Shown here: piece after piece, positions 18,568 to 26,558 of the stretch | Numbering within the stretch: position 1 is the first letter of the stretch | Layout: every line of letters begins with the position of its first letter | Source of the DNA: Arthrobacter sp. PAMC25284 | GTDB taxonomy: Bacteria; Actinomycetota; Actinomycetes; Actinomycetales; Micrococcaceae | NCBI RefSeq assembly: GCF_019443425.1 | Contig: NZ_CP080382.1 | Span: forward strand, 62,001 to 126,000 | Length of the DNA: 64,000 nt | Direction: 5' to 3' | Program-made: the position numbers and the translations under genes | The notes under the pieces: model-generated | Seen by the model: the letters and a program-made list of their open reading frames with translations, nothing else | What the model was told of the DNA's origin: nothing | Database searches by the model: none

Positions 18568-18571
18568 AGCC

Positions 18572-18579
18572 AGTTTGAC
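18572..18579. repeat. 8-bp target duplication, right copy (ISL3-A)
   Basis: AGTTTGAC, identical to 15146-15153. It follows the displaced last bases (CC) of ISL3-A at 18570-18571 and resumes the older ISL3 transposase reading frame. Confidence 0.85.
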
Positions 18580-18724
18580 GACGTGGAAAACGTCCAGGAC
18601 CGTGATGGCTTCGGGGGGCTCGTCACGAATTGCGTTGGCGTAGCCGCGGAAAGGATCCAGCGCCGCTGTCTTGATGCCGGCGGTGAACCCGGTGCCGCGG
18701 TCGTTTGAGCCAGTCAGGGTAGGC
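18580..18724 (-). pseudogene. ancestral ISL3 transposase, middle fragment
   Basis: Read leftward from 18724 this gives DWLK, then after a one-base insertion (extra C near 18698) GTGFTAGIKTAALDPFRGYA and EAITVLDVFHVVKL, the central DDE part of an ISL3 transposase. It joins in frame to the 20167-20815 fragment when ISL3-B is removed (GKAY + PDWLK) and to 14616-15153 when ISL3-A is removed. Confidence 0.85.
18717..18724. repeat. 8-bp target duplication, left copy (ISL3-B)
   Basis: GGGTAGGC immediately before the left terminal repeat of ISL3-B; the identical octamer follows the right terminal repeat at 20167-20174. Confidence 0.92.
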
Positions 18725-20166
18725 GGCTCTCCGCGGTTCGTGGTGATTTCCACTGTGCGGTGGATGTTCAGGCCGCCGTTCTGGCGCCGCTTCTGAGCAT
18801 AATGAGAGTGGTGTTGTTGCGGCTATTGACGAATCACCGTCCGGTCCGTTTCAGGTGCTTGATGGCCGTATTGTTCGCCGCTACTTTCGCCGTTGTTGCG
18901 CCGGTGACGATGAGTACTTCGATTTCCTTCCACCAGCGGCAGACCGTGCGCCAGAGCCTGGTCGTCTCGGGCTGGGCTGCGTGTTCGACGAGTTCCTGGG
19001 GCCGGTGCTTCGCGGCCGCGGCGTCGGCGAGTGAGCCGGTGCGCAACATCGCGCGGAGCTGCTCTTTGACGTTCCAGGCCGCCTGCAGCTTGCCGGTCGG
19101 GTCATCGAGGTCGAAGACTTGTTTGAGCCGGTCACTGCCCCGGCCCGAGAGCGTCTCGCCGGCGCGGAGCAGCAGCCGGCGGTTGGCCCAGACCGGGTCC
19201 GGGGTGCATCCTCGTCGGCCCTTGGTTTCCTGGGTCAGTCGCTGCCGGACTTCGGTGAGCATGTTGTTCCCGAGCAGGACCAGGTGGAAGGCGTCGACCG
19301 AGACGGCGGTGCGGGGCAGCCACATCCGCAGGGCTTTCCGGAACGCCGCGGACGTGTCGATGGCGACGACCTGCACGCAGAACCGCCAGTCGAGCGGGCG
19401 GGCGAGGAGCCACTCGCCGACGCCCTGGTGGTCCCGGCCGTCGACCACACCGAGGACCCGGCCCGTGTCCAGGTCAACGATGGTAGTCATCCCGGGTTCG
19501 AATCGCTTCCAGGCATTGGTTTCGGGATCCTTGAAGAACCGGACGGAACGGAACCGGTGCTCATCGATGCCCAGCATCCGGGGACGCAGCTTGTCGACGT
19601 CCGGAAGCCTGGTGGCCGCCATGTTCAGGGCCCGCTGGACCAGCCACCACGAGACCCCATGCGCCGCGGCGGCTTCAGTGGCGGCGCGGCTGGAATCAAT
19701 GACCGCGGAGACGAGCATGTCCCGCAGCCGGCGGGTGGAACGGGCCAGGCGCGGGACCTTGGGGGTGGCTTCGAAGAACGTCTTCCGGGGGCATTCGGAT
19801 TCATCGCAGAAGAACCGTCGCTTGGACCAGATGACCTCCACCGGCCCGGCGACGGGAATGTCACGGACCCGCTGGAGGCGCCGTGAGTGCCGCCGGGTGC
19901 CGATCACACCGCAGTCAGGGCACCCGGATTCGACGATGCTCTCGACCAGGATTCTGCGCTGGCCGAAGCCCAGAATCTCGGTTGAAAGAACAAGGTAGTC
20001 AGGCAGGTTGAACATGGCGGTGGCAGCGTCAGGGCACCGGGAAGTAAGCTCGGTCACGGCTCGTAGTCCTGTCATCGATGAATGCGTCAAGAACATCCAT
20101 CACAACAGGGCTACGGGCCCCTCACGTCTAAAGACACGAACCCGAATGCACCAACCACGGAGAGCC
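18725..20166 (-). mobile_element. ISL3-family element B, complete ends
   Basis: 1,442 bp. The left end GGCTCTCCGCGGTTCGTGG at 18725 and the right end, which in reverse reads GGCTCTCCGTGGTTGGTG from 20166, form imperfect terminal inverted repeats. Perfect GGGTAGGC duplications flank it, so insertion was a single clean event into the ancestral ISL3 transposase gene. It is a close relative of element A with the same orientation. Confidence 0.93.
18834..20096 (-). CDS. ISL3-family transposase (element B), altered ends
   Basis: 420 residues, strongly similar to the element A protein through the zinc-binding pattern CPDCGVIGTRRHSRR, IDEHRFRSVRFF, TTIVDLDTGRVLGVVDGRD and VSVDAFHLVLLGNNM. Two differences suggest impairment. 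At the 3' end a TGA replaces the Gly codon of KRTGRGFTNAR, yet the frame beyond still encodes FVNSRNNTTLIMLRSGARTA, so about 21 residues are lost. At the 5' end a two-base length difference from A (near 20070) changes the first residues, and translation probably starts at ATG 20096. Confidence 0.85.
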   Translation of the reverse strand: MFLTHSSMTGLRAVTELTSRCPDAATAMFNLPDYLVLSTEILGFGQRRILVESIVESGCPDCGVIGTRRHSRRLQRVRDIPVAGPVEVIWSKRRFFCDESECPRKTFFEATPKVPRLARSTRRLRDMLVSAVIDSSRAATEAAAAHGVSWWLVQRALNMAATRLPDVDKLRPRMLGIDEHRFRSVRFFKDPETNAWKRFEPGMTTIVDLDTGRVLGVVDGRDHQGVGEWLLARPLDWRFCVQVVAIDTSAAFRKALRMWLPRTAVSVDAFHLVLLGNNMLTEVRQRLTQETKGRRGCTPDPVWANRRLLLRAGETLSGRGSDRLKQVFDLDDPTGKLQAAWNVKEQLRAMLRTGSLADAAAAKHRPQELVEHAAQPETTRLWRTVCRWWKEIEVLIVTGATTAKVAANNTAIKHLKRTGR

Positions 20167-20174
20167 GGGTAGGC
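20167..20174. repeat. 8-bp target duplication, right copy (ISL3-B)
   Basis: GGGTAGGC, identical to 18717-18724, directly after the right terminal repeat of ISL3-B. Confidence 0.92.
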
Positions 20175-20815
20175 CTTCCCGGACCGGCCCGGAACGAGGT
20201 TCAGCAGCCGGGCGTGGATGACGCCGTGGGCGTCCGGGTGTGGTCAACGATGCCGGTGACCATACCGGTGCCGGGCGGGCCGGTGTGGGACCAGACATGT
20301 TCGTCGACGCCGAGGGCGTTCGCGCCGGCGAGCTGATCGGCGCTCCCGATGCGGCGGGTAGCTTCTGCCTTGGTGGCGTCCCAGGCGGAGTGCTAGGAAA
20401 CGCCAAGCTGGTGTGCCAGGGCCGAGGCCGACGTGTCGAAATGCTGGCGCGCATCGGTCGCCCAGTTCACGGCGCGGGCGGTGAGTTTCGTCCGGGGACC
20501 GGCCAGCGGGTGCTCTTCGCTGAACGTGGTCCTTGGGCAGCCCGGGTCCAGGCACCGCGAGAGACGCTTGGCCCACAGCAATCGCACCGGACGGCCGAAA
20601 CAGGGAATGTCATGGAGCCGCACCTGCCGGCGGCCATGGCCGATAGCGACAACGCCGCAGTCGGGGCAGCCGATGATGTCTTCCCCGGTTTCGGTGCGCC
20701 GAACCAGGCCGGTCCCGGATGTCGTGACGGAGCTGACGTGGATGCCCTCGACACCGAGCAGCACATCCGCGCGCGTGCACCAACGGCCATCGGAACAAGA
20801 CATAGAGTTAGTCAT
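20167..20815 (-). pseudogene. ancestral ISL3 transposase, 5' fragment
   Basis: Starting at about ATG 20815 (MTNSMSCSDGRWCTRADV) it contains the zinc pattern IGCPDCGVVAIGHGRR, RLSRCLDPGCPRTTFSEEHP and the HTH region. After GVS a TAG stands where TGG is expected (SWHSAWDATKAEATRR continues), then GVDEHVWSHTGPPGTGMV and DDE-domain sequence run, with one frame change, to the ISL3-B insertion. It belongs to a different ISL3 lineage from A and B. The three fragments add up to about 1.3 kb, a normal ISL3 transposase length. Confidence 0.85.
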
Positions 20816-21010
20816 GTCAGGGTCTCTTTTGGTATTGGTTTGCTTGGTCGCTACCAATTCAAAGGTAGCCTGGCCTCTTTCCCACCGCACCACGCCGCAC
20901 CGGGAACGGCCTCCGCCACGGCGCCCGTCTCAGAACCCTCCCCTCTAACCACGCTCATCTGCGAAGGGCCCGTAAACCCCGCTGGTGTCGCGGCGGTGGG
21001 AAGCTTGATG

Positions 21011-22156
21011 CTAGACTTCGCCGAACTCCCCGATGCGTGAGCCGGTTCCGAGCAGCTGGGCGATAGCCGCCACTGTCCGCGCTGCTGCCTTGCCATCCCC
21101 ATAGGGGTTAACGGCGTTGGCCATCGAATCGAAATGCGCCTGGTCATGGAGCAGCCGGTCCACTTCCGAGACGATCTTATTCTCGTCGGTGCCGATCAAG
21201 GTAACCGTTCCGGCCTCGACGGCCTCAGGGCGTTCAGTGTTCTCCCGCATGACCAGCACGGGCTTGCCCAGGCTGGGGGCTTCCTCCTGGACGCCGCCCG
21301 AATCCGTCAGGACGATGTGGGCCATCGACAGCATGCGGGTGAATTCCCCGTAGGCCAGCGGTTCGGAAACGAGCACGTTGGCTTTGGTCTCCACAAAGGG
21401 GAGGACCGCGTCCCTCACCACAGGGTTCTTGTGGATCGGCAGAACGATCACTAGATCCGGTTCGGCGTCGGCGATTCGCGCCAGCGCCCGGCCCACACCG
21501 CGCATCGCTTCGCCCTGGTTTTCCCGGCGGTGCGTTGTGACCAGCAGGATCTTCCGTCCCTCAGAGGCGAGAGCTTCAAGCCGCGGATCCTCGAACGGGA
21601 CCTCCTTGCTGACGGTGGTGAGGAGGGCGTCGATCACGGTGTTACCGGTGACCGCGATGTCCGTGGCCGGGACATTCTCGGCAAGCAGGTTCGCCCGGCT
21701 GGTCCGGGTGGGGGCGAGATGCAGGCTGGCAATCTGGCTCGTTATTTTCCGGTTGGCTTCTTCCGGGAACGGCGAAAGCATGTCCCCGCTGCGAAGGCCG
21801 GCTTCCACGTGTACCACCGGGATGCCGTGGTAGAACGCCGCGATGGCGCCGGCCGTGGACGTGGTGGTGTCACCCTGGACGACGACGGCGTCCGGCCTCG
21901 TGTGGGCGAAGAGCTTCTCCAGGCCGTCAATGGTGCGCGTCATGATCGCCGACAGCGACTGTCCCGGCTGCAGGATGTCCAGATCATGGTCCGGCGTGAT
22001 GCCGAAGAGGTCGTTGACCTGGTCAAGCATGGCGCGGTGCTGGCCGGTGACGGTGACAATGCAGTCAAAGAGGGGTGATTCCTGGAGAGCAAGGACGATC
22101 GGCGCCATCTTGATGGCTTCCGGACGCGTCCCGTAGATGGGCATGATGCTTGGCAT
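21011..22156 (-). CDS. wecB: UDP-GlcNAc 2-epimerase (non-hydrolysing)
   Basis: 381 residues. Interconverts UDP-GlcNAc and UDP-ManNAc in the cytoplasm, supplying WecC (13010-14323). Characteristic motifs are PIYGTRPEAIKMAPIVLAL at the N-terminus, VVQGDTTTSTAGAIAAFYH, VHVEAGLRSGDMLSPFPEE, VTTHRRENQGEAMRGV and TDSGGVQEEAPSLGKPVLVM, including the histidine, arginine and glutamates of the active site. ATG 22156 follows GGGGAACC; ATG 22144 (MPIYGTRPE) is an alternative. It is transcribed leftward, opposite to wecC, with the IS nest between them, so the two are not one operon. Confidence 0.92.
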   Translation of the reverse strand: MPSIMPIYGTRPEAIKMAPIVLALQESPLFDCIVTVTGQHRAMLDQVNDLFGITPDHDLDILQPGQSLSAIMTRTIDGLEKLFAHTRPDAVVVQGDTTTSTAGAIAAFYHGIPVVHVEAGLRSGDMLSPFPEEANRKITSQIASLHLAPTRTSRANLLAENVPATDIAVTGNTVIDALLTTVSKEVPFEDPRLEALASEGRKILLVTTHRRENQGEAMRGVGRALARIADAEPDLVIVLPIHKNPVVRDAVLPFVETKANVLVSEPLAYGEFTRMLSMAHIVLTDSGGVQEEAPSLGKPVLVMRENTERPEAVEAGTVTLIGTDENKIVSEVDRLLHDQAHFDSMANAVNPYGDGKAAARTVAAIAQLLGTGSRIGEFGEV

Positions 22157-22269
22157 GGAGGGTTCCCCTGACTAATCGATGGGCTTTTCTCCAGTCAAGG
22201 CTACGCGACGCGGGGCGGAATGCACTGACCGCCGGGTGCAGGCACGGTGCTCAGGCCCAGGGCGCGGCT
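22157..22269. other. short spacer upstream of wecB
   Basis: 113 bases between wecB and the next leftward gene; presumably holds the wecB promoter. No hairpin or motif stood out. Confidence 0.3.
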
Positions 22270-22686
22270 TCAGGCGCTGAGGATGAGCGCCAGGATCAGC
22301 AAGGGAATACTGACAGAAACGAGAATCAGGATTGTCATGGCGACCCGCCGTTTGCGACGGTAGGTCGTCGTGGCGCGCTCAGGCGGGCGGAACTGCACGG
22401 CATTGGCGGGATTTTCGTCTGCTGACGGCGGTGCCACTTCCGGCACCGCTCCCGGCGGCTCTTCGGCCGGCTGTGGTGGCGTTGGTCCTGACTGCGGCGC
22501 CACCGCCGCAACCGGTGCCGCTGGACCGGCCTGCGGCGCCGCTGATCCGGCCTGTGGCGCAGCTGGCAGAACCGGTGCGGCACTTGGAACCAGGAACGTG
22601 TCCGGAATGTCCTCGCGCAGGCGGCGGCGGCGCAGGTGCCGCGGGGCGGCGGGCGGCCGGAACGTGGCGTTGGCAGGTTCTTCCAC
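22270..22686 (-). CDS. small Pro/Ala-rich tail-anchored membrane protein
   Basis: 138 residues from GTG 22686, which is preceded by AGGAGG at seven bases. The first part (about 1-115) is Pro/Ala-rich with short repeats (AAPQAGSAAPQAGPAAP). A basic patch YRRKRRVAM precedes one C-terminal transmembrane helix (TILILVSVSIPLLILALILS). I know no function; it resembles actinobacterial low-complexity membrane proteins. It lies downstream of the YdcF-like gene in the same direction and may be co-transcribed. Confidence 0.65.
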   Translation of the reverse strand: MEEPANATFRPPAAPRHLRRRRLREDIPDTFLVPSAAPVLPAAPQAGSAAPQAGPAAPVAAVAPQSGPTPPQPAEEPPGAVPEVAPPSADENPANAVQFRPPERATTTYRRKRRVAMTILILVSVSIPLLILALILSA

Positions 22687-22772
22687 GGGTGGTCCTCCTG
22701 GCCTCAGCAAATCGTTCCGCCGGTTGACGGCTTCAGCCGGGCGGACTTCAATTCTTACATTCCCGGCCGCTG

Positions 22773-23342
22773 TTAGGGGCATTCGGGGCGAAGGGATACG
22801 TCCAGGAGCCCTCCGGATTCGATGACGAACCGCCGCAGCCATTGCCCCGCGGACAGGTCCGGATGCGAGGCCACCATCTGCACGTCGGCGCCCGTGCACT
22901 GCCGGATCAGCCGCCCGGCCCGCGTGACGTGGTAGCTGGAGGTCACCACCGTGACCGACGTCCAGCCGTTGAGTTCCACGAGCCGGGAAATGGCCCGCGC
23001 TTCGCCCCGCGTATCGAGCTCCGGGGGCCGGAAGCACAGCAGTGACGGATTTGGGAACGTTGCCGTGCCGCACGCGGCGTCGGCAATCCGGTTGCCCAAC
23101 GTATCTGTCTGGGACAGGACCAGGACGGGAATGCCCAGTTTTTCCTGGACCTGCCGGGCCGCGGGGAGCCGCTCCGAGGCGGCACCACCCAGCATGATCA
23201 CGGCCTCCGTCCGGTGCAGGGTCAGCGGATCCGTGTTGACGAAGAGCTGCACGGCGACGATCAGCCACAGCAGGAATGCTCCGACCGTGACGGCAAAGAC
23301 CTTTCGGGCTGCGGAGATCACGGCGGTATAGGGGGGAGGCAC
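22773..23342 (-). CDS. YdcF/DUF218 (SanA-like) membrane protein
   Basis: About 189 residues. One N-terminal helix (VFAVTVGAFLLWLIVAVQLF), then the DUF218 domain with AVIMLGG, RLPAARQVQEKLGIPVLVLS, EARAISRLVE, VTVVTSSYHVTRAGRLIRQC. Members are implicated in envelope processes, but the enzymatic role is not settled. The start is uncertain: the frame is open to 23429 and no candidate has a good ribosome site; I give GTG 23342 because the helix then sits near the N-terminus. Confidence 0.7.
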   Translation of the reverse strand: MPPPYTAVISAARKVFAVTVGAFLLWLIVAVQLFVNTDPLTLHRTEAVIMLGGAASERLPAARQVQEKLGIPVLVLSQTDTLGNRIADAACGTATFPNPSLLCFRPPELDTRGEARAISRLVELNGWTSVTVVTSSYHVTRAGRLIRQCTGADVQMVASHPDLSAGQWLRRFVIESGGLLDVSLRPECP

Positions 23343-23550
23343 GCGGGAAAGTCTTTCACGGGGTATTCCCGGAGGGAAACGGTGCGTTGTTCCTGCGCAA
23401 AAACTGACGGGAAATAAGCGCGTTGACACTGTGAAACAAGTGACAGATGTGCCCGGGGTGGCAAATGCGAATATCCGCTTATGCTATAGGCACCGACGTA
23501 GGTCTCACCAACAGGTCTCCACCTGAGGTCTCACCCTGAAGCGAGCAATT
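23343..23550 (+). promoter_or_regulatory. upstream region of metalloprotease with triple repeat
   Basis: Divergent intergenic region. A TTGACA hexamer occurs at about 23423-23428 and an AT-rich CTATAG near 23484. Immediately before the start codon lie three near-identical copies of GGTCTCACC (about 23501, 23515 with one inserted base, and 23527) in 38 bases, a pattern suited to a repressor or a translational control element. No known regulator motif is recognised. Confidence 0.4.
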
Positions 23551-26508
23551 TTGCGAAAACTGAACCTGGCGGCAGCCGTTCTTGCCGCCGTGATGCTGGC
23601 CGCCGCGCTGCCTCAGGCATCTCCCGCCTCCGCCCAGGCACCCGTCAGCCTCCCGCAGGCCGTGCCTGCCGTCGCTGACCCCGGGTACAACCCCGAAGTC
23701 GACGACTTTGTCCGGCCCGAGCCCGCATCCGGGCGCGCCAGGACAGAGTACACCTACGTCAGCGCCCCGCTGGCCGGCACCATGAAGACCACCCTGGTCA
23801 CCGTGCAACTGGCCGACAAAACACCGTCCGGGACGGACGCCGCGGTGCCGATGAATTCGGTCAAGACCGCGCTCGGGGCCTCCAGCTCCTATTGGGCCAA
23901 CGCGACGGCGAACCGGGTTGACATCTCCCTGGTCAGCGAGAAGAAACTCCACAAATCGGCCGCGAAATCCAGCCAGTCGCCGGCGGAGATCGTGGACATC
24001 GTTGCCAAGGAACTCGGCTGGACGCAAAGCCCGTACACGGCCCTGGTGATGTTTATCCCGGGCGCCTACCTCAACAACGGCGCCGCCGGCATGGCGTACA
24101 GCAACGGCAGCATCGGCGGGCGGATCCTCATGCCGCAAAACAGCCGCCTCACCATTCCCGTCCTCACCCATGAATTCGGGCACACGCTGGGGCTGGACCA
24201 CGCCAACAGCCTGCTGTGCGGCAGCGGCGCGCAGGATGTCGCCTCCGGATCCTTTGCCGGGTTCGCCGACTCCAGCTGTTCCATCAAGACCTACGGCGAC
24301 AACCTGGACCTGATGGGAATCTCCCATTGGGACATCATGCCGGAAATCAGTGCCAGCTTTTGGGAAATGGGACGGTTCGGAACCGGCAAGGAGGTCGCCA
24401 ACCTCGGTACTGTCACCGCTGCCCGCAGCGTGACCCTCAAGCCCTGGGCTGGCACGGGATCGGACCGTGCCGCCAAATTCACGGACCCGAAATCTGGCGA
24501 GGTCTACTTTCTGGAGCTGCGCGCCCCGGTGGGTTACGACGCCGTCATCGCCCGAAACGGAAACCGCGGCGTAAAAATCACCCAGCAGGGCGGCGGGAAC
24601 TCCTCGATCCTGCTCCCGCCAAACACCCGGCCTTCGGCGTTCAATGGCTACTACAGCAACACCCAGACCTGGCAGGCCGGCCAGACGTTCACCACCCACG
24701 CCGGGACCGCCGTGTCCATCAATGCCGTCAGCGATACCTCCGCCTCGGTCACGATCCGGCCCGCCGGAAACCCGGCCAAGGGGTCCTTTGACGGCGCCGA
24801 CGTTTCCGTCACCTCTTCCGGCGCCGTCCTGAAGGTCTCCGGTTGGGCCGTCGACCCGGCGACGAGCTCCGCCTCAACCCAGGCACACATCCACGTCACT
24901 GCCCCCGATGGGACCTCGTCAAAAACCATCCTGTCCGCGGACAAGTCCCGGGGCGACGTCAACACCGCCTTGGGGATCAGCGGTAACCACGGCTTTCAGA
25001 GCTCCATCGCGATCAAACAGGCAGGCACCTACAAGGTGTGCGCCTACGCGATCGCCGCCGCAGGCAACACCGCGCTTGGCTGCCGGACCGCCACCCTGGC
25101 CGGCTCGCCGGCACCGGAGGGGTCCCTTGACTCGGTCACAACGGCGCTGCTGACCGGGGAGCCCCGGATTAAGATCGACGGCTGGGCCGTGGACCGCGGA
25201 ACGCCCGGTGCGTCCATCCCGGTACGGGTGGATGTCACCGCGCCGGACGGCACGTCAACCACCCGGACCTACACCGCCGACAAATCGCGGCCGGACGTTA
25301 ACCAGGCCCTTGGCGTCACCGGTTCGCACGGCTTCGCTATCACCGTGCCGGTGACCGAGAACGGCAGCTACAAAGTATGTGTCGCCGGCATCGCCGTGTC
25401 AGCGCTGGCTGATGCCTCCAGTACCTCGCTGGGCTGCAAGACAATCACCGCGGCCGTGTCCGACTACCCGCGCGGCTTCCTGGATTCAGTGCGGTTCACC
25501 AACGCCGGTTCTTCCGCCGGCCTGCGGGTGGAAGGCTGGTCCTACGACGTCGGCAAGCCCACGGCGTCCCTCGGAATCCACCTGTACGTCAGGTCCCCGG
25601 ACGGCAGGACCAGCATCGTCACCACCACGGCCGACAAGGCCCGGGCCGACGTGAACGCAGCCATGAAGATCACCGGATCCCACGGGTTCGTGAAGACCGT
25701 TCCGGTCACACAGACCGGGACATACCGGGTGTGCGCTTACGGCATCGCCGTCAACGCCCTGACCAAACGCAACGCATTCCTCGGCTGCGCGGACACCGTG
25801 GCGACAGCCGCAGCGCCGCCTATTGGCTACGTGGACAGCATGAGCGTCGATACCCGCAGCCCATCCGCCGTGATCACCGTGGCCGGCTGGAGCCTGGAGC
25901 GGGCCACCCCGTCGGCATCCAACGGCGTCCACATCTACGTCACGGCGCCCAGCGGTACCACCAAGGGCTATGCCTTCACGGCCAACCGGACCCGGGGAGA
26001 CGTCAACGCCGCGCTGGCCGTGTCCGGCCGCCACGGCTTCAAAAACAGCATTCCGATCACCGAGTCCGGACGCTACCGCGTCTGCGCCTACGGGATCGCG
26101 GTCAGTCCGCTCAGTGCCGGCAACTCGCTGCTGGCCTGTCAGGATCTGACCGCGCAGGCCGCGGCTGCCCCCACGGGCTATCTCGACTCGGTGCGGATTA
26201 CCGGTACCGGTGCCACGAAGTCCATCACGGCCACCGGCTGGACGGTGGATCCGAACTTCACGAGCCGGAGCATCCCGGTCAACATCAGCGTCAAGGCCCC
26301 GAACTCGTCATCGACAACCTACAAGTTTACGGCCAACGTCTCCCGCCCGGACGTCAACGCAGCGCTGAATATCGTTGGAAAGCACGGCTACCGTGCTGTT
26401 GTGCCGGCGACCACGCGGGGAACCTACACCGTGTGCGCGTCCAGCCCCGGCATCACAGTGCTCAGCACCGGCGTCTCCCAACTGGGGTGCCTGTCCGTCC
26501 GGTACTGA
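23551..26508 (+). CDS. secreted zinc metalloprotease with five C-terminal repeats
   Basis: 985 residues. A signal peptide (about 1-28, ending ASPASAQA) is followed by a prodomain-like stretch. The zinc motif HEFGHTLGLDHA lies near residue 207, with a downstream MGISHWDIMPEIS Met-turn-like segment, resembling M11/M6 metzincin-type secreted proteases. From about residue 410 there are five repeats of about 115 residues, beginning GSFDGADVSV, GSLDSVTTAL, GFLDSVRFTN, GYVDSMSVDT and GYLDSVRITG. Each has a GWxxD/E motif, a D-V-N-x-A segment and a C-terminal cysteine, suggesting surface or glycan binding. The start is TTG 23551 in a GAAGCGAG context. Confidence 0.8.
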   Translation: MRKLNLAAAVLAAVMLAAALPQASPASAQAPVSLPQAVPAVADPGYNPEVDDFVRPEPASGRARTEYTYVSAPLAGTMKTTLVTVQLADKTPSGTDAAVPMNSVKTALGASSSYWANATANRVDISLVSEKKLHKSAAKSSQSPAEIVDIVAKELGWTQSPYTALVMFIPGAYLNNGAAGMAYSNGSIGGRILMPQNSRLTIPVLTHEFGHTLGLDHANSLLCGSGAQDVASGSFAGFADSSCSIKTYGDNLDLMGISHWDIMPEISASFWEMGRFGTGKEVANLGTVTAARSVTLKPWAGTGSDRAAKFTDPKSGEVYFLELRAPVGYDAVIARNGNRGVKITQQGGGNSSILLPPNTRPSAFNGYYSNTQTWQAGQTFTTHAGTAVSINAVSDTSASVTIRPAGNPAKGSFDGADVSVTSSGAVLKVSGWAVDPATSSASTQAHIHVTAPDGTSSKTILSADKSRGDVNTALGISGNHGFQSSIAIKQAGTYKVCAYAIAAAGNTALGCRTATLAGSPAPEGSLDSVTTALLTGEPRIKIDGWAVDRGTPGASIPVRVDVTAPDGTSTTRTYTADKSRPDVNQALGVTGSHGFAITVPVTENGSYKVCVAGIAVSALADASSTSLGCKTITAAVSDYPRGFLDSVRFTNAGSSAGLRVEGWSYDVGKPTASLGIHLYVRSPDGRTSIVTTTADKARADVNAAMKITGSHGFVKTVPVTQTGTYRVCAYGIAVNALTKRNAFLGCADTVATAAAPPIGYVDSMSVDTRSPSAVITVAGWSLERATPSASNGVHIYVTAPSGTTKGYAFTANRTRGDVNAALAVSGRHGFKNSIPITESGRYRVCAYGIAVSPLSAGNSLLACQDLTAQAAAAPTGYLDSVRITGTGATKSITATGWTVDPNFTSRSIPVNISVKAPNSSSTTYKFTANVSRPDVNAALNIVGKHGYRAVVPATTRGTYTVCASSPGITVLSTGVSQLGCLSVRY

Positions 26509-26558
26509 GTGCCGGAGCCGAGGACTGCGTTGTCGGTCCCGCGCGGTAGCGTGGGGAT

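Larger units (their letters stand above)
16599..18569 (-). mobile_element. IS110-family element inserted in ISL3-A end
   Basis: The borders are fixed by the interrupted ISL3-A repeat: CACGGAG-AG before 16599 and AG-CC after 18567. One AG core (CT on the transposase strand) sits at each junction (16597-16598 and 18568-18569). Element plus one core copy is 1,971 bp. There are no terminal inverted repeats and no longer duplication, as expected for IS110. It encodes a DEDD transposase with about 410 bases of non-coding DNA on the 5' side and about 200 bases on the 3' side. Confidence 0.85.
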
